Part shown: piece by piece, positions 36,294 through 44,946 of the stretch | Layout: the number at the start of each line of letters is the position of its first letter | Position numbering within the stretch: position 1 is the stretch's first letter | Source of the DNA: Nocardia caishijiensis NBRC 108228 | GTDB taxonomy: Bacteria; Actinomycetota; Actinomycetes; Mycobacteriales; Mycobacteriaceae | Length of the DNA: 64,000 nucleotides | Reading direction: 5' to 3' | Assembly: GCF_001612825.1 (NCBI RefSeq) | Contig: NZ_BDBE01000013.1 | Coordinates: forward strand, 31,899 to 95,898 | Notes under the pieces: generated by a model | Told to the model about the DNA's origin: nothing | Database searches by the model: none | The model's input: the letters and a program-made list of their open reading frames with translations, nothing else | Position numbers and translations under genes: made by a program

Positions 36294-37412
36294 TCAGCTC
36301 ACCGCGAGGAATGTCAGCACGGTAGCTCCGATCCGGATGATGTCACCATCGCCAAGCAAAGCCCCACTGTCGATGGGCAATTCGTTCACATACACCCCGT
36401 TGGCCGAATGCAGGTCCTTGATCAGCAGTCCGGCGCGGCTGGGCATGATGTGGGCGTGGTAGCGGCTGGCCTTCGGATCGTCGAGGACCAGTTCGTTGTC
36501 GGTCATCCGCCCGATGCGCAAGCCGCCGTGCGGAATCGGGATGGTCCGGCCGTCGACGAAGCGCAGGTTGCCGTTGCGGATCGAGCGCGGCACCTCGGTG
36601 ACGGTCTCCGTCATCGCCGCGGCGACCTGCTCGGATCGTTTGAAGGCCTGCACATTCAGCGGTTCCTGGCGAAGAACACGCTGCTCGAGTTCGATCAGCG
36701 CCGCGCCCGGATCGATGCCGAGCTCCTCGGCGAGGACGGTGCGCACCCGGCGGCACGCCTCGAGCGCGTCGGCCTGGCGACCGGACAGGTACAGCGCGGT
36801 GATGAGCTGACCCCACAGCGGTTCACGCAGCGGATTCTCGTTGGTCATGGTGACCAACTCGCCGATCACCGAAGACGAACGCCCACAGGCGATTTCGGCA
36901 TCGATGCGGGCCGAGGCGGCGAGCAGTCGCTCCTCGTTCATCGCGGTGGCGAAACCGTCGGCGAACTGCAGCCCGGCCAGATCGGCCAACGCGCGGCCGG
37001 ACCACTCGCGCAGTGCCGCGCCGAACAGGTTGGCCGCACCGGGATGGTCACCGGCGTCGAGGCAACGCGTTCCGGCCTCGCGCGCGTTCTCGAATCGGCC
37101 GAGATCGCATGCGGTGTCGGGGATTTCGAGCCGATACCCGGCGCCCTCGGTGCGCAACACCTGCGCGGAATCGATGCCCGCGTTGCGCAACGCCTTGCGG
37201 ATATTGGAGACGAACACCTGCAGACTGGCCGCGTAGGAGTCGGGCGGATCCTCGTTCCACACCATCTCGGCGAGCACAGCCGACGACACCGCACGCCGCC
37301 GGTTGACGGTGAGCGCGGCAAGCAGCGCGCGCGGCTTGGGCCCGCCGACCGCCACCGGCTCACCGCCGACGAGCAGTCGAACGGGCCCGAGCACACGGAC
37401 ATCAAGACTCAT
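36294..37412 (-). CDS. EmbR-like SARP regulator with FHA domain
   Basis: A 372-residue regulator with three parts: an OmpR-type winged helix (residues 1 to about 95, LLAALTVNRRRAVSSAVLAEMVW and ADSAQVLRTEGAGYRLEI-like segment), a bacterial transcriptional activation domain with TPR-like helices (about 100-250), and a C-terminal FHA domain (about 275-372; LRIGRMTDNELVL, ASRYHAHI, LHSANGVYVN). EmbR of M. tuberculosis has the same architecture, is phosphorylated by Ser/Thr kinases through the FHA domain and controls arabinosyltransferases. The target genes here are unknown. The start is ATG 37412. Confidence 0.85.
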   Translation of the reverse strand: MSLDVRVLGPVRLLVGGEPVAVGGPKPRALLAALTVNRRRAVSSAVLAEMVWNEDPPDSYAASLQVFVSNIRKALRNAGIDSAQVLRTEGAGYRLEIPDTACDLGRFENAREAGTRCLDAGDHPGAANLFGAALREWSGRALADLAGLQFADGFATAMNEERLLAASARIDAEIACGRSSSVIGELVTMTNENPLREPLWGQLITALYLSGRQADALEACRRVRTVLAEELGIDPGAALIELEQRVLRQEPLNVQAFKRSEQVAAAMTETVTEVPRSIRNGNLRFVDGRTIPIPHGGLRIGRMTDNELVLDDPKASRYHAHIMPSRAGLLIKDLHSANGVYVNELPIDSGALLGDGDIIRIGATVLTFLAVS

Positions 37413-37437
37413 GAGCTCGGGCCGTTCGATACGTGAA

Positions 37438-38475
37438 TCAGGAACCGCTGACGGAACGACCGGCGGACTTGAGGTCGTTGCACGCCTCGAGCACGCGCGC
37501 GGCCATCGAGGCCTCGGCCTTCTTCAGGTAGCTGCGCGGGTCGTAGGTCTTCTTGTTGCCGACCTCGCCGTCGATCTTGAGCACACCGTCGTAGTTGGTG
37601 AACATGTGCCCGGCGACGGGGCGGGTGAAGGCGTACTGGGTGTCGGTGTCGACGTTCATCTTCACCACGCCGTAGCGCAGGGAGTCCTCGATCTCGGACT
37701 TCAGCGAGCCCGAACCGCCGTGGAAGACGAAGTCGAACGGCTGTGCGTCGGCGTCGAGACCGAGCTTGGCGGCCGCGACGCGCTGGCCCTCGGCCAGCAC
37801 CTCGGGCTTGAGCACCACGTTGCCCGGCTTGTACACACCGTGCACGTTGCCGAAGGTGGCGGCGAGCAGGTACTTGCCGTTCTCGCCCGCGCCGAGCGCG
37901 TCGATGGTCTTCTCGAAGTCCTCGGGCGAGGTGTAGAGCTTGTCGTTGATCTCGGCCTCGACACCGTCCTCCTCACCACCGACGACGCCGATCTCGACCT
38001 CGAGGATGATGTTGGCGGCCTTCGAGAGCTTGAGCAGCTCCTTGGCGATCTCGAGGTTCTCGTCGATCGGGATGGCCGAGCCGTCCCACATGTGCGACTG
38101 GAACAGCGGGTTCTGACCGTTGTTCACGCGCTCCTGGGAGATGGCGAGCAGCGGACGCACGTAGGTGTCCAGCTTGTCCTTGGGGCAGTGGTCGGTGTGC
38201 AGCGCGATCGTCACGTCGTAGCGGGCGGCGACCACGTGCGCGAACTCGGCCAGCGCCACCGCACCGGTGACCATGTCCTTCACACCCTGGCCCGAGGCGA
38301 ACTCGGCGCCACCGGTGGAGAACTGGATGATGCCGTCGCTCCCGGCCTCCGCGAAGCCCTTGATGGCGGCGTTGATCGTCTCCGACGAAGTGCAGTTGAT
38401 AGCCGGGAATGCGAACGAGTGCGCCTTGGCCCGGCCGAGCATCTCGGCGTAGACCTCCGGAGTCGCGATAGGCAC
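37438..38475 (-). CDS. fba: Class II fructose-bisphosphate aldolase
   Basis: A 345-residue zinc aldolase cleaving fructose 1,6-bisphosphate in glycolysis and working in reverse in gluconeogenesis. Metal and substrate motifs are visible: VTIALHTDHCPKD, VEIGVVGGEEDGVEAE and FVFHGGSGSL. The start is GTG 38475, seven to eight bases after GGAGGTCA; the longer frame adds 12 residues before the conserved PIATPEVYAEM. It is divergent from the DedA gene, as in M. tuberculosis Rv0363c-Rv0364. Confidence 0.95.
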   Translation of the reverse strand: MPIATPEVYAEMLGRAKAHSFAFPAINCTSSETINAAIKGFAEAGSDGIIQFSTGGAEFASGQGVKDMVTGAVALAEFAHVVAARYDVTIALHTDHCPKDKLDTYVRPLLAISQERVNNGQNPLFQSHMWDGSAIPIDENLEIAKELLKLSKAANIILEVEIGVVGGEEDGVEAEINDKLYTSPEDFEKTIDALGAGENGKYLLAATFGNVHGVYKPGNVVLKPEVLAEGQRVAAAKLGLDADAQPFDFVFHGGSGSLKSEIEDSLRYGVVKMNVDTDTQYAFTRPVAGHMFTNYDGVLKIDGEVGNKKTYDPRSYLKKAEASMAARVLEACNDLKSAGRSVSGS

Positions 38476-38623
38476 AGCAGTGACCTCCGTCTGTGGGGAG
38501 CAAAAAACCAATTCTGTCAGGCCACACCCTAGGTTAGGAAGTGATCGAGGAGTTCACCGGCTGGTTTCCTCCTCCTCGCCCACACCCATTCACTTCACAG
38601 CCGCGACCGGTACTGTGGGCCCC

Positions 38624-39340
38624 GTGACTTTGCTGGCGGTTTCCGATGTGATGACGCACAACCTCGCGTTGACCCAGTTGCTGGACCCGATGTATCTGCT
38701 CCAGGACACCTGGCTGAAGAACGCGGTGCTACCCGCCATCCTGGCGATTGTCTTCATCGAGACCGGCCTGCTGTTCCCGTTGCTGCCCGGTGACTCGCTG
38801 CTGTTCACCGGTGGCATGCTGGCCGCCCAGGGCAGCCCGAACATCTGGGTGCTCGTCCCGCTGGTGATCGCGACCGCCTTCGCGGGTGACCAGTGCGCGT
38901 ATTGGATCGGACGAAAAATCGGGCCAGCGATCTTCCGCAAGGAAGACAGCCGCTTCTTCAAGAAGCAGTACATCGTGGAGACCCACGAGTTCTTCGAGAA
39001 GCACGGTCCGAAGACGATCATCCTGGCCAGGTTCGTGCCGATCGTGCGCACGTTCATGCCGGTGCTCGCTGGTGTGTCGAAGATGAGCTACCGCAAGTAC
39101 GTGGCGTTCGACATCGTCGGCGCGGTGCTGTGGGGCGGCGGCGTCACGGTGATCGGCTACTTCCTCGGCAATGTGCCCTTCATTCGCGACCATGTGGAAG
39201 CGATCTTCCTGCTGATCGTGTTCGTCTCGATCCTGCCCGCCATCATCACCGTCGGTAAGAAGGTGCTCGAACGCCGCGCTGTCCCCGTGGTGCCCGCCGA
39301 GCCCGCCGAACTGGCCGTCTCGACGAACAAGACGCTCTGA
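38624..39340 (+). CDS. DedA-family membrane protein (Rv0364-like)
   Basis: A 238-residue polytopic protein with the family hallmarks: ETGLLFPLLPGDSLLFTGG (membrane-embedded acidic residue), FAGDQCAYWIGRKIG, and ARFVPIVRTFMPVLAGVSKM (conserved Arg and re-entrant helix). DedA proteins are lipid scramblase/flippase-like and include undecaprenyl-phosphate transporters. GTG 38624 is chosen from the VTLLAVSDVM start; the longer frame is not membrane-like. A second DedA follows after five bases. Confidence 0.88.
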   Translation: MTLLAVSDVMTHNLALTQLLDPMYLLQDTWLKNAVLPAILAIVFIETGLLFPLLPGDSLLFTGGMLAAQGSPNIWVLVPLVIATAFAGDQCAYWIGRKIGPAIFRKEDSRFFKKQYIVETHEFFEKHGPKTIILARFVPIVRTFMPVLAGVSKMSYRKYVAFDIVGAVLWGGGVTVIGYFLGNVPFIRDHVEAIFLLIVFVSILPAIITVGKKVLERRAVPVVPAEPAELAVSTNKTL

Positions 39341-39345
39341 TCGAC

Positions 39346-40035
39346 GTGACAGCGGGACCAACCACCTACGCCGCCGGTAGCTTCGAACCGCTGGTCTCGG
39401 CCGGGCCCGCGGTGGTCTGCACGGTCGTGCTGGTGTTCGTGTTCCTGGAATGCGCGTTCATCATCGGGCTCTTCCTGCCCGGCGATTCGATGCTGATCAC
39501 CGCGGGCATCGTGCTCGCCTCGCACGCCAACGGCGAAGCCCAGGTCTGGGGATTGTCGGTCGGCACGATGCTGGCGGCGATCGCCGGGAACCAGGTCGGG
39601 TATCTGGTCGGGCAACGCACCGGGCATCGCCTGGTCGCGCGCAAGAACGGCCGCTATATCAATGCCGAGAACCTGGCCAAGGTCACCCATCTGCTGGAAC
39701 GGCACGGGTTCTTCGCGGTGATGATCGCGCGCTGGATCCCGTGGGTGCGCACGCTGTGTCCGATGGTCGCGGGCGCGGCCGGGATGGATCACCGCAAGTA
39801 CACCATCGCCAGCACCATCGGCGCGATCATCTGGGCACCGGTGCTGCTGCTCATCGGCTATTACGCCGGTGAGTTCCTCGAGCGGGTGTCGTGGTTGATG
39901 CCCGCCGTGATCGGCACCCTCGTCGCCGGACTCGTGATCGGCACCGTGATCGGCATCCGGCACTACCGGCAGGAGATGGCCAAACCGGTCGAGGACTACG
40001 AAGTCGAGTGCGAGGCCGGGGTCGGGGAACGCTAG
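39346..40035 (+). CDS. Second DedA-family membrane protein
   Basis: A 229-residue paralogue with the same family features: ECAFIIGLFLPGDSMLITAGI, AGNQVGYLVGQRTG and IARWIPWVRTLCPMVAGAAGM. The pairing in tandem with the first DedA suggests related polyprenyl-lipid transport roles, or a heteromer. It starts at GTG 39346 and overlaps the convergent GH76 gene's stop by four bases. Confidence 0.86.
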   Translation: MTAGPTTYAAGSFEPLVSAGPAVVCTVVLVFVFLECAFIIGLFLPGDSMLITAGIVLASHANGEAQVWGLSVGTMLAAIAGNQVGYLVGQRTGHRLVARKNGRYINAENLAKVTHLLERHGFFAVMIARWIPWVRTLCPMVAGAAGMDHRKYTIASTIGAIIWAPVLLLIGYYAGEFLERVSWLMPAVIGTLVAGLVIGTVIGIRHYRQEMAKPVEDYEVECEAGVGER

Positions 40036-41213
40036 AGGCCCGCGGCGGTCACCTGGTACGCGGCTTCCATCAGCATCCAGCCCGACAGCTGCACCGACAG
40101 ATCGCGTTCGGGCACCACCGACGCGGTCACCGAACCGCCCGGGGTGAACTTGCCCGCGCCCGCCGAACCGCCGGGCAAGCGGGCCGGTTTGCTCCAGTCG
40201 TAGCCGAACAGCGGTTCGCCCTCGACCTCGAGCCGGTTCGACCAGGCGGCGGTCGCCGAGGACTTCACGATGGCGGCGGCGATGCGGCGCGCGGTCTCGG
40301 GGCGTTTGCCCTCACCCGGCAGCATCAGCGCGACGACGGCCAGGTAGCGGGCGAGGATGCCGTTGAACAGGCCGCCGTCGCCCCCGCCGCCGCCGGAGAT
40401 CACCAGCCGGTGGGTCATGTGTTCTTCGACGGCCGCGACCAGGTCCACGGCGCGGTCGATGTGGCGGTCGTCGTCGGTGTGCACGGCCAGCTCGGCTTCC
40501 AGGCCGAGCACCACACCCTGGCAGTAGCTGAACGTCGGCCGTTCGATCTCGCCCGAGGGCAGGTGGATGCCGTCGAGAACGAGACCGGTCTCGGGGTCGC
40601 GCAGCGTGTCGTGCAGCCAGTCGGCCATCTGCTGTGCGCGTTCGACGCGACCCAACCGCAGCAGTGCGATGCCCGCCGGACCGTTCGCCGGGGCGTTGTA
40701 GAAGTCGGACTTGACCCGCCACGGGATGCCGCCGCCGACCCCCGGGTTCCACGCACTGTAGAGCTGCTGCTCCAGCGCGAGCAGACCGCCGCGCGCCGCG
40801 CTGAGTTCCTGGGTGCGTTCGGCGCGTTCGAGCGCGATGGCGAGCCAGGCCATGTCGTCGTAGTAGCGGTTGGTCCAGCCGGTGATGTTGCGCATGCGAT
40901 GCGAGCGGGCGATGGCGGCGATGCGTCGGCGGCGGGCGGGCGTCGGCACCCGGTTCGCGGCGTCGATCGCGCAGTCGAGCAGGTGCGCCTGCCACCAGTA
41001 GTGCCAGCTGAGGAACAGGCGTTCGCGTCGGGTCGGCGGCCAGCCGACGACACCCAACTCCGTTCCGGGACAACTCCACAGGGCCCGCAGGTGGCGCGAG
41101 ATGATGGCCGATTCGGCCATGTCGGCGCGTTCGGACCACAGCGCAGGGGTCGGGACGGATCCGGTATCAGTCGGCTGCGGGCGCCGCCCCCCACGCGAGG
41201 TCATGGGGTCCAT
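40032..41213 (-). CDS. Glycoside hydrolase family 76 (alpha-1,6-mannanase-like)
   Basis: A 393-residue (alpha/alpha)6-barrel protein with the GH76 active-site pair in TGWTNRYYDDMAWLAIAL (consecutive Asp residues). No signal peptide is visible, so it would be cytosolic, or exported in an atypical way, as in the M. tuberculosis Rv0365c family. It may trim alpha-1,6-mannan of lipoarabinomannan. The start is ATG 41213, with ATG 41204 as an alternative; the longer frame has no conserved sequence. Confidence 0.8.
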   Translation of the reverse strand: MDPMTSRGGRRPQPTDTGSVPTPALWSERADMAESAIISRHLRALWSCPGTELGVVGWPPTRRERLFLSWHYWWQAHLLDCAIDAANRVPTPARRRRIAAIARSHRMRNITGWTNRYYDDMAWLAIALERAERTQELSAARGGLLALEQQLYSAWNPGVGGGIPWRVKSDFYNAPANGPAGIALLRLGRVERAQQMADWLHDTLRDPETGLVLDGIHLPSGEIERPTFSYCQGVVLGLEAELAVHTDDDRHIDRAVDLVAAVEEHMTHRLVISGGGGGDGGLFNGILARYLAVVALMLPGEGKRPETARRIAAAIVKSSATAAWSNRLEVEGEPLFGYDWSKPARLPGGSAGAGKFTPGGSVTASVVPERDLSVQLSGWMLMEAAYQVTAAGL

Positions 41214-41301
41214 GTTGCCAGGTCGGTGCGTGTGCGGGGCAAGGAATTTGTGGTCTGTGGTGACCGGTGTGGCGAGGCACACCTGAAGTGACGCGCGGGA
41301 T

Positions 41302-42054
41302 TCAGGTGATCGGCCAGGCCAGCGACAGGTCCGCGTGCTGGCGGATCCACGCGTGCATGGCGATGCCCGCCGCGACACCCGCGTTGATACTGCGGGTGGA
41401 ACCGAACTGGGAGATCGAAACCGTGAGGGCGGCAGCATCTTTCGCATCAGCGCTGACGCCGGGGCCTTCCTGGCCGAACAGCAACAGGCACTCGCGTGGC
41501 AGCTCGGCGGTTTCCAGCGGTACCGAGCCGGGCACGTTGTCGACGGCCACGACGGTGAGTCCTTCACGGGCGGCGTAGTCGCGCAGCTCGGTCAGATCGG
41601 CGTGATGGACCAGGTGCTGGTAGCGGTCGGTCACCATGGCGCCGCGCCGATTCCAGCGACGTTTGCCGACGATGTGCACCGCGGCCGCGGCGAAGGCGTT
41701 CGCGGTGCGCACCACCGTACCGATGTTCGCGTCGTGGCCGAAGTTCTCGATGGCCACATGGAACGGGAAGCGACGAGCGTCGATGTCGGCGACGATCGCC
41801 TCGCGCGTCCAGTACCGGTAGGCGTCGACCACATTGCGCCGGTCGCCCTCGGCCAGCAGCACCGGGTCGTAGCGCTCGTCGGTGGGAACAGGTGTGCCGT
41901 ACTCCTGCTCCCACGGGCCGACGCCGTGCGGATGCTCACCCCACTCGGTCGGGCCCGCGACATCGGCCTCTGGTTCGATCACCCGCAGGATGTTAGCTGT
42001 ACCGGATACCGGACCGTGGCGACGGCTGGTAAGCCTACTGTCGGGGGAGCTCAT
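41302..42054 (-). CDS. SpoU/TrmH-family RNA 2'-O-methyltransferase
   Basis: A 250-residue SPOUT enzyme. The knotted SAM-binding motifs are in order: NFGHDANIGTVVRTANAF (motif 1), LLFGQEGPGVS (motif 2) and ISQFGSTRSINAGVAAGIAM (motif 3). It methylates tRNA or rRNA ribose; the target is not decided by sequence. The M. tuberculosis counterpart is Rv0380c. The start ATG 42054 overlaps the 3' end of the upstream caspase gene by 20 bases, so it may depend on that gene's transcription. Confidence 0.88.
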   Translation of the reverse strand: MSSPDSRLTSRRHGPVSGTANILRVIEPEADVAGPTEWGEHPHGVGPWEQEYGTPVPTDERYDPVLLAEGDRRNVVDAYRYWTREAIVADIDARRFPFHVAIENFGHDANIGTVVRTANAFAAAAVHIVGKRRWNRRGAMVTDRYQHLVHHADLTELRDYAAREGLTVVAVDNVPGSVPLETAELPRECLLLFGQEGPGVSADAKDAAALTVSISQFGSTRSINAGVAAGIAMHAWIRQHADLSLAWPIT

Positions 42055-43621
42055 CGTTGTGTGCGTACCGGGCGGACGTATCCGATGTGAGGCCGTCCCC
42101 CCAGAAACAGTAGACGGCAGTGGCGACTATCGCCGGGCACACGGCCAGCGCGATGCCATCCCTGACCCTCCAGGGCAAATCTAGCTCGGTGTCGAAACTC
42201 AAATATGCGCTTACCGCGCCGACAATCACAGAGGCTGCCATCGCTAACGACCCTACTTCCATTCTGGCACGTGGTGGAGGGCTTCTGTTGATCCGCGGCA
42301 GCACGAGAGGGGCGAATAGTGCGCTGATCGCGGTGATGAGTGCGGCGACCAAAAGAGTCAAACTCTTGACTGGGTCTATGCCAAGTGAAACCTGATAAGC
42401 AAACGCGGACGAAAGTAGTGTCACAGCGATCCACTTGATGATCGGTTGTGTCCAGGTTCTACCTTCTGCGGGGCCGGTCAGGTTCTGACTGACAGCCCAT
42501 ACGGTCCCAGCTCCGACGCCGACCAGGCCCGTTGTCCACCAATCTACCTGGCCTGCAAACATTGCCGAATATCCTGAACAGCTAACTATGCAGCCCAAGA
42601 AAAATACAGTGCGAGATTGCAGCACTCGAGTTATCCATGAAGTGGACAGCGCCGCTGATAGGAATACCGCCCACACTACCACAGAGTAGAACTGCCAGTA
42701 ACTAAAGGTCACCAAGGCGATCGAAGCGAGCGCGGCGCCGACGTAGCTGAGCCCTGATGCCAACCAGGCGCGATCCGGCTGCCTTCTGGATTCGGTCGCA
42801 GGCCGTAATTCTTGGCTGCTATCTTGAGTGACCTGCTCTGTCGCAGCCGGTTTCGATATCGCGTGGGCGGCGCTTTCTCCGTCCAAAATATGGCTGACGT
42901 TCAGTGATCTCTCGCTGAGGCCGAACAGGCTCAGGTTACCCGCAGAATCAATGCTGCGTCGTCGGGGAACGGGATATCCGCCCGATCGTAGGGTCCGGAC
43001 AGTCTCTACATAGAGAGTGTCGAGGCTGATTCGTGGAGTTCGAGCGGCCTCGAGTAAGGCGGCAGTAAACGCGGTGTTATGGTGGCCTGATGGGGCCATG
43101 GATATTTCGTTTGCGCCCGAGGAGACGATTGTGTATGTTCCCCGGATGTCGGTCTGTCCGGCAATCAACTCGCTGTCATGAGTCATTGCATCGAGGGCCC
43201 TTCCGGAGAAGCAGCAATCTAGTATCAATACCCTTGCGCGAGCACCGGATTCGCGAATGTCTTCTCTGATATTCGAAAACGGAACCGATGTCCAGCGGAC
43301 CTGATCGGGATCAGTTCCGGCCAAGGCTAGGTGCAGGCGACCGCGACGATCGAGAAAGCCGTGTCCGGAATAGTAGACCAACAAAATATCGGTGGCCTCC
43401 CTCGATGCGCGCGATATCGCCATCCCGACTTGAGCCTCGCGATGGGGGTCGGTGACGATCTCGCAATTTCTCTTAATGAAAGCTCCGCCACTTTTTGCTG
43501 TAAGCGAAGCCTGTAGGTCTATAATATTATTTGCCACAGCTGGGATCGCGTGGACGCCTGGGTGGCTATAATTTGCGACGCCGATGAGCACAGCACGAGA
43601 TCCGCTACGGTCCGGATTCAT
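42035..43621 (-). CDS. Caspase-family (C14) protease with polytopic membrane domain
   Basis: A 528-residue protein. Residues 1 to about 245 form a caspase-like domain starting SRAVLIGVANY, with catalytic His87 (LVYYSGHGFL) and Cys137 (LILDCCFSG). A linker follows, then about eight hydrophobic helices from about residue 310 to the end. The start is ATG 43621; the longer frame upstream is not conserved. It is directly preceded by an EACC1-like partner, three bases apart, as in the actinobacterial conflict systems described for EACC1. The membrane domain would tether the protease to the membrane. Its substrates and trigger are unknown. Confidence 0.85.
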   Translation of the reverse strand: MNPDRSGSRAVLIGVANYSHPGVHAIPAVANNIIDLQASLTAKSGGAFIKRNCEIVTDPHREAQVGMAISRASREATDILLVYYSGHGFLDRRGRLHLALAGTDPDQVRWTSVPFSNIREDIRESGARARVLILDCCFSGRALDAMTHDSELIAGQTDIRGTYTIVSSGANEISMAPSGHHNTAFTAALLEAARTPRISLDTLYVETVRTLRSGGYPVPRRRSIDSAGNLSLFGLSERSLNVSHILDGESAAHAISKPAATEQVTQDSSQELRPATESRRQPDRAWLASGLSYVGAALASIALVTFSYWQFYSVVVWAVFLSAALSTSWITRVLQSRTVFFLGCIVSCSGYSAMFAGQVDWWTTGLVGVGAGTVWAVSQNLTGPAEGRTWTQPIIKWIAVTLLSSAFAYQVSLGIDPVKSLTLLVAALITAISALFAPLVLPRINRSPPPRARMEVGSLAMAASVIVGAVSAYLSFDTELDLPWRVRDGIALAVCPAIVATAVYCFWGDGLTSDTSARYAHNDELPRQ

Positions 43622-43623
43622 AT

Positions 43624-43992
43624 TCAGAGGCTCGAATCCGGCTCGCCGATCAACTCTTTGATTTCCTGAAGCAACTCGGGAGCTTTGATCCGATGAGCAT
43701 CGACCGTGATTGAGCAGCCATCGCCGCGCTGAAGGGTGATGCACATATCTGACCGTCGGTGAGTGAACCACACCGTGAGTGATCGCACCAGTGCCGACGC
43801 AACTCCGCCCGCGCCCGCCGCAATGATCAGCACGTCGAATAGATTGCCCATCTGATCGGGCTGCGTTCGGGGAGTTGGAAGATCGACACGACCGGATAGC
43901 GCATCGTCATGACGGAACAAATCCAGCAGTAGAAACAGATCATCCTGATTGCCGTCGGTATGAAGCGTTAGCTGGGGGTTGCTACTCAGCAT
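43624..43992 (-). CDS. EACC1-like effector-associated component
   Basis: A 122-residue protein with the pattern of effector-associated constant component 1: an N-terminal strand-helix (LTLHTDGNQDDLFLLLDLFRHDDALSGRV), a hydrophobic helix (LFDVLIIAAGAGGVASALVRSL) then WFTHRRSDMCITLQRG and an ending helix. EACC1 proteins accompany effectors such as caspases in conflict systems of multicellular bacteria and are thought to link sensing and effector parts. The start is ATG 43992, with a good GGAAGGAT upstream. A much longer in-frame ORF runs upstream but belongs to a broken neighbouring gene. Confidence 0.8.
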   Translation of the reverse strand: MLSSNPQLTLHTDGNQDDLFLLLDLFRHDDALSGRVDLPTPRTQPDQMGNLFDVLIIAAGAGGVASALVRSLTVWFTHRRSDMCITLQRGDGCSITVDAHRIKAPELLQEIKELIGEPDSSL

Positions 43993-44039
43993 ATTTCTAT
44001 CCTTCCAAAAGGATGGTGTTCTCGTGCCGTCAGTATTGC

Positions 44040-44885
44040 TACGTTGCAAATGTTCTCTGTTGCCACTTCTTTCTGATCGGATCGATCGAATTCCGTTTGA
44101 AGCGCTCATGTGCTCCCGATGAACCAGTTCGTGGGCGACGGGCCAGTAGCGGGCAACTCTGGCCAACTGATTGAGCTCGGTATCCAGATCGCTGGTAGGC
44201 GGCAACTCCGCTGGAAGCTGGTCGGCTGAGGGAAGTCCGAACCGGCGGGCGAGACGGGCGCGGGCCAGGTGTGTCGCGAATCCGAGTATCGCAGGACCGC
44301 GGTGTCCCGCCATGTCGCGAGGGCGATCGAGCAGATCAGGTGCGAACACCACCCCACCAGCGACCCGAGGAGGACGCAATAGAGGATCCGCTCCGCCCGC
44401 GTCTGTCGCTGTCGTAGGCGGCCGACGCACAAGCGAAAGGCCGCATAGCCGGACCACAGCGTCATCGGCGCGAGGCAGCACCAGTAGCCCGCCGACGCCG
44501 AACCCGGCTCGGTGAGGACCGAAGCCGAATCGGGCTGCACCGCCACGAAATAGGTTGCGGCGAAGACGGACCCGAGACAGCTCAGCGCGAGCGCCCGCAC
44601 CGGGATCGGCCTGCGGGATGCGTGCCACACCATCAGCAACAACCCCGCCGTTGCCGCGACGTGCGACATGGCGGCGGTTGTCCCGCAGATCGGCACGAGT
44701 ACGGCAGCCCACCACGCGGTGGTGGTGAGGTCGGCCGTCGCGAACGAGAACGCCATCGATCGAATCACCGACGCACTCAGCAGCACCGTGATCGCACGAT
44801 CGAGCGGATCGGTGTCCGACGACCACAACCGGACGACGACAACGACTACTCCGAAGACGATGCTGCCTACGACCAGCGGATGCAC
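44040..44885 (-). pseudogene. Broken DUF6545-type membrane protein gene
   Basis: ATG 44885 starts a membrane protein with six or seven hydrophobic helices like the intact protein at 51782-52930 (compare ERILYCVLLGSLVGWCSHL with EKVLYWALLGALVGRWGHL). After about residue 200 the frame degenerates, while another phase of the same strand resumes with ARARLARRFGLPSADQLP and SDLDTELNQLARVARYWPVAH, the end of the same family (intact copy: TADLADELRQLTRIAHVWPH). Most of the cytoplasmic DUF6545 domain is missing between them. A deletion with frame change near 44260-44300 is the simplest reading. Confidence 0.75.
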
Positions 44886-44946
44886 ACGAGTTCCGATTCT
44901 TCGGCCGTCGCGAGCGCATGGCAGGCGGCGAGCGCTCGACTGCCGG

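Noticed and set aside
43624..44919. 431-codon reverse frame as one protein
   Set aside because: Only the last 122 codons match a real protein (EACC1-like), preceded by their own Shine-Dalgarno. An inner part is the tail of a broken DUF6545 gene and the beginning is shadow sequence.
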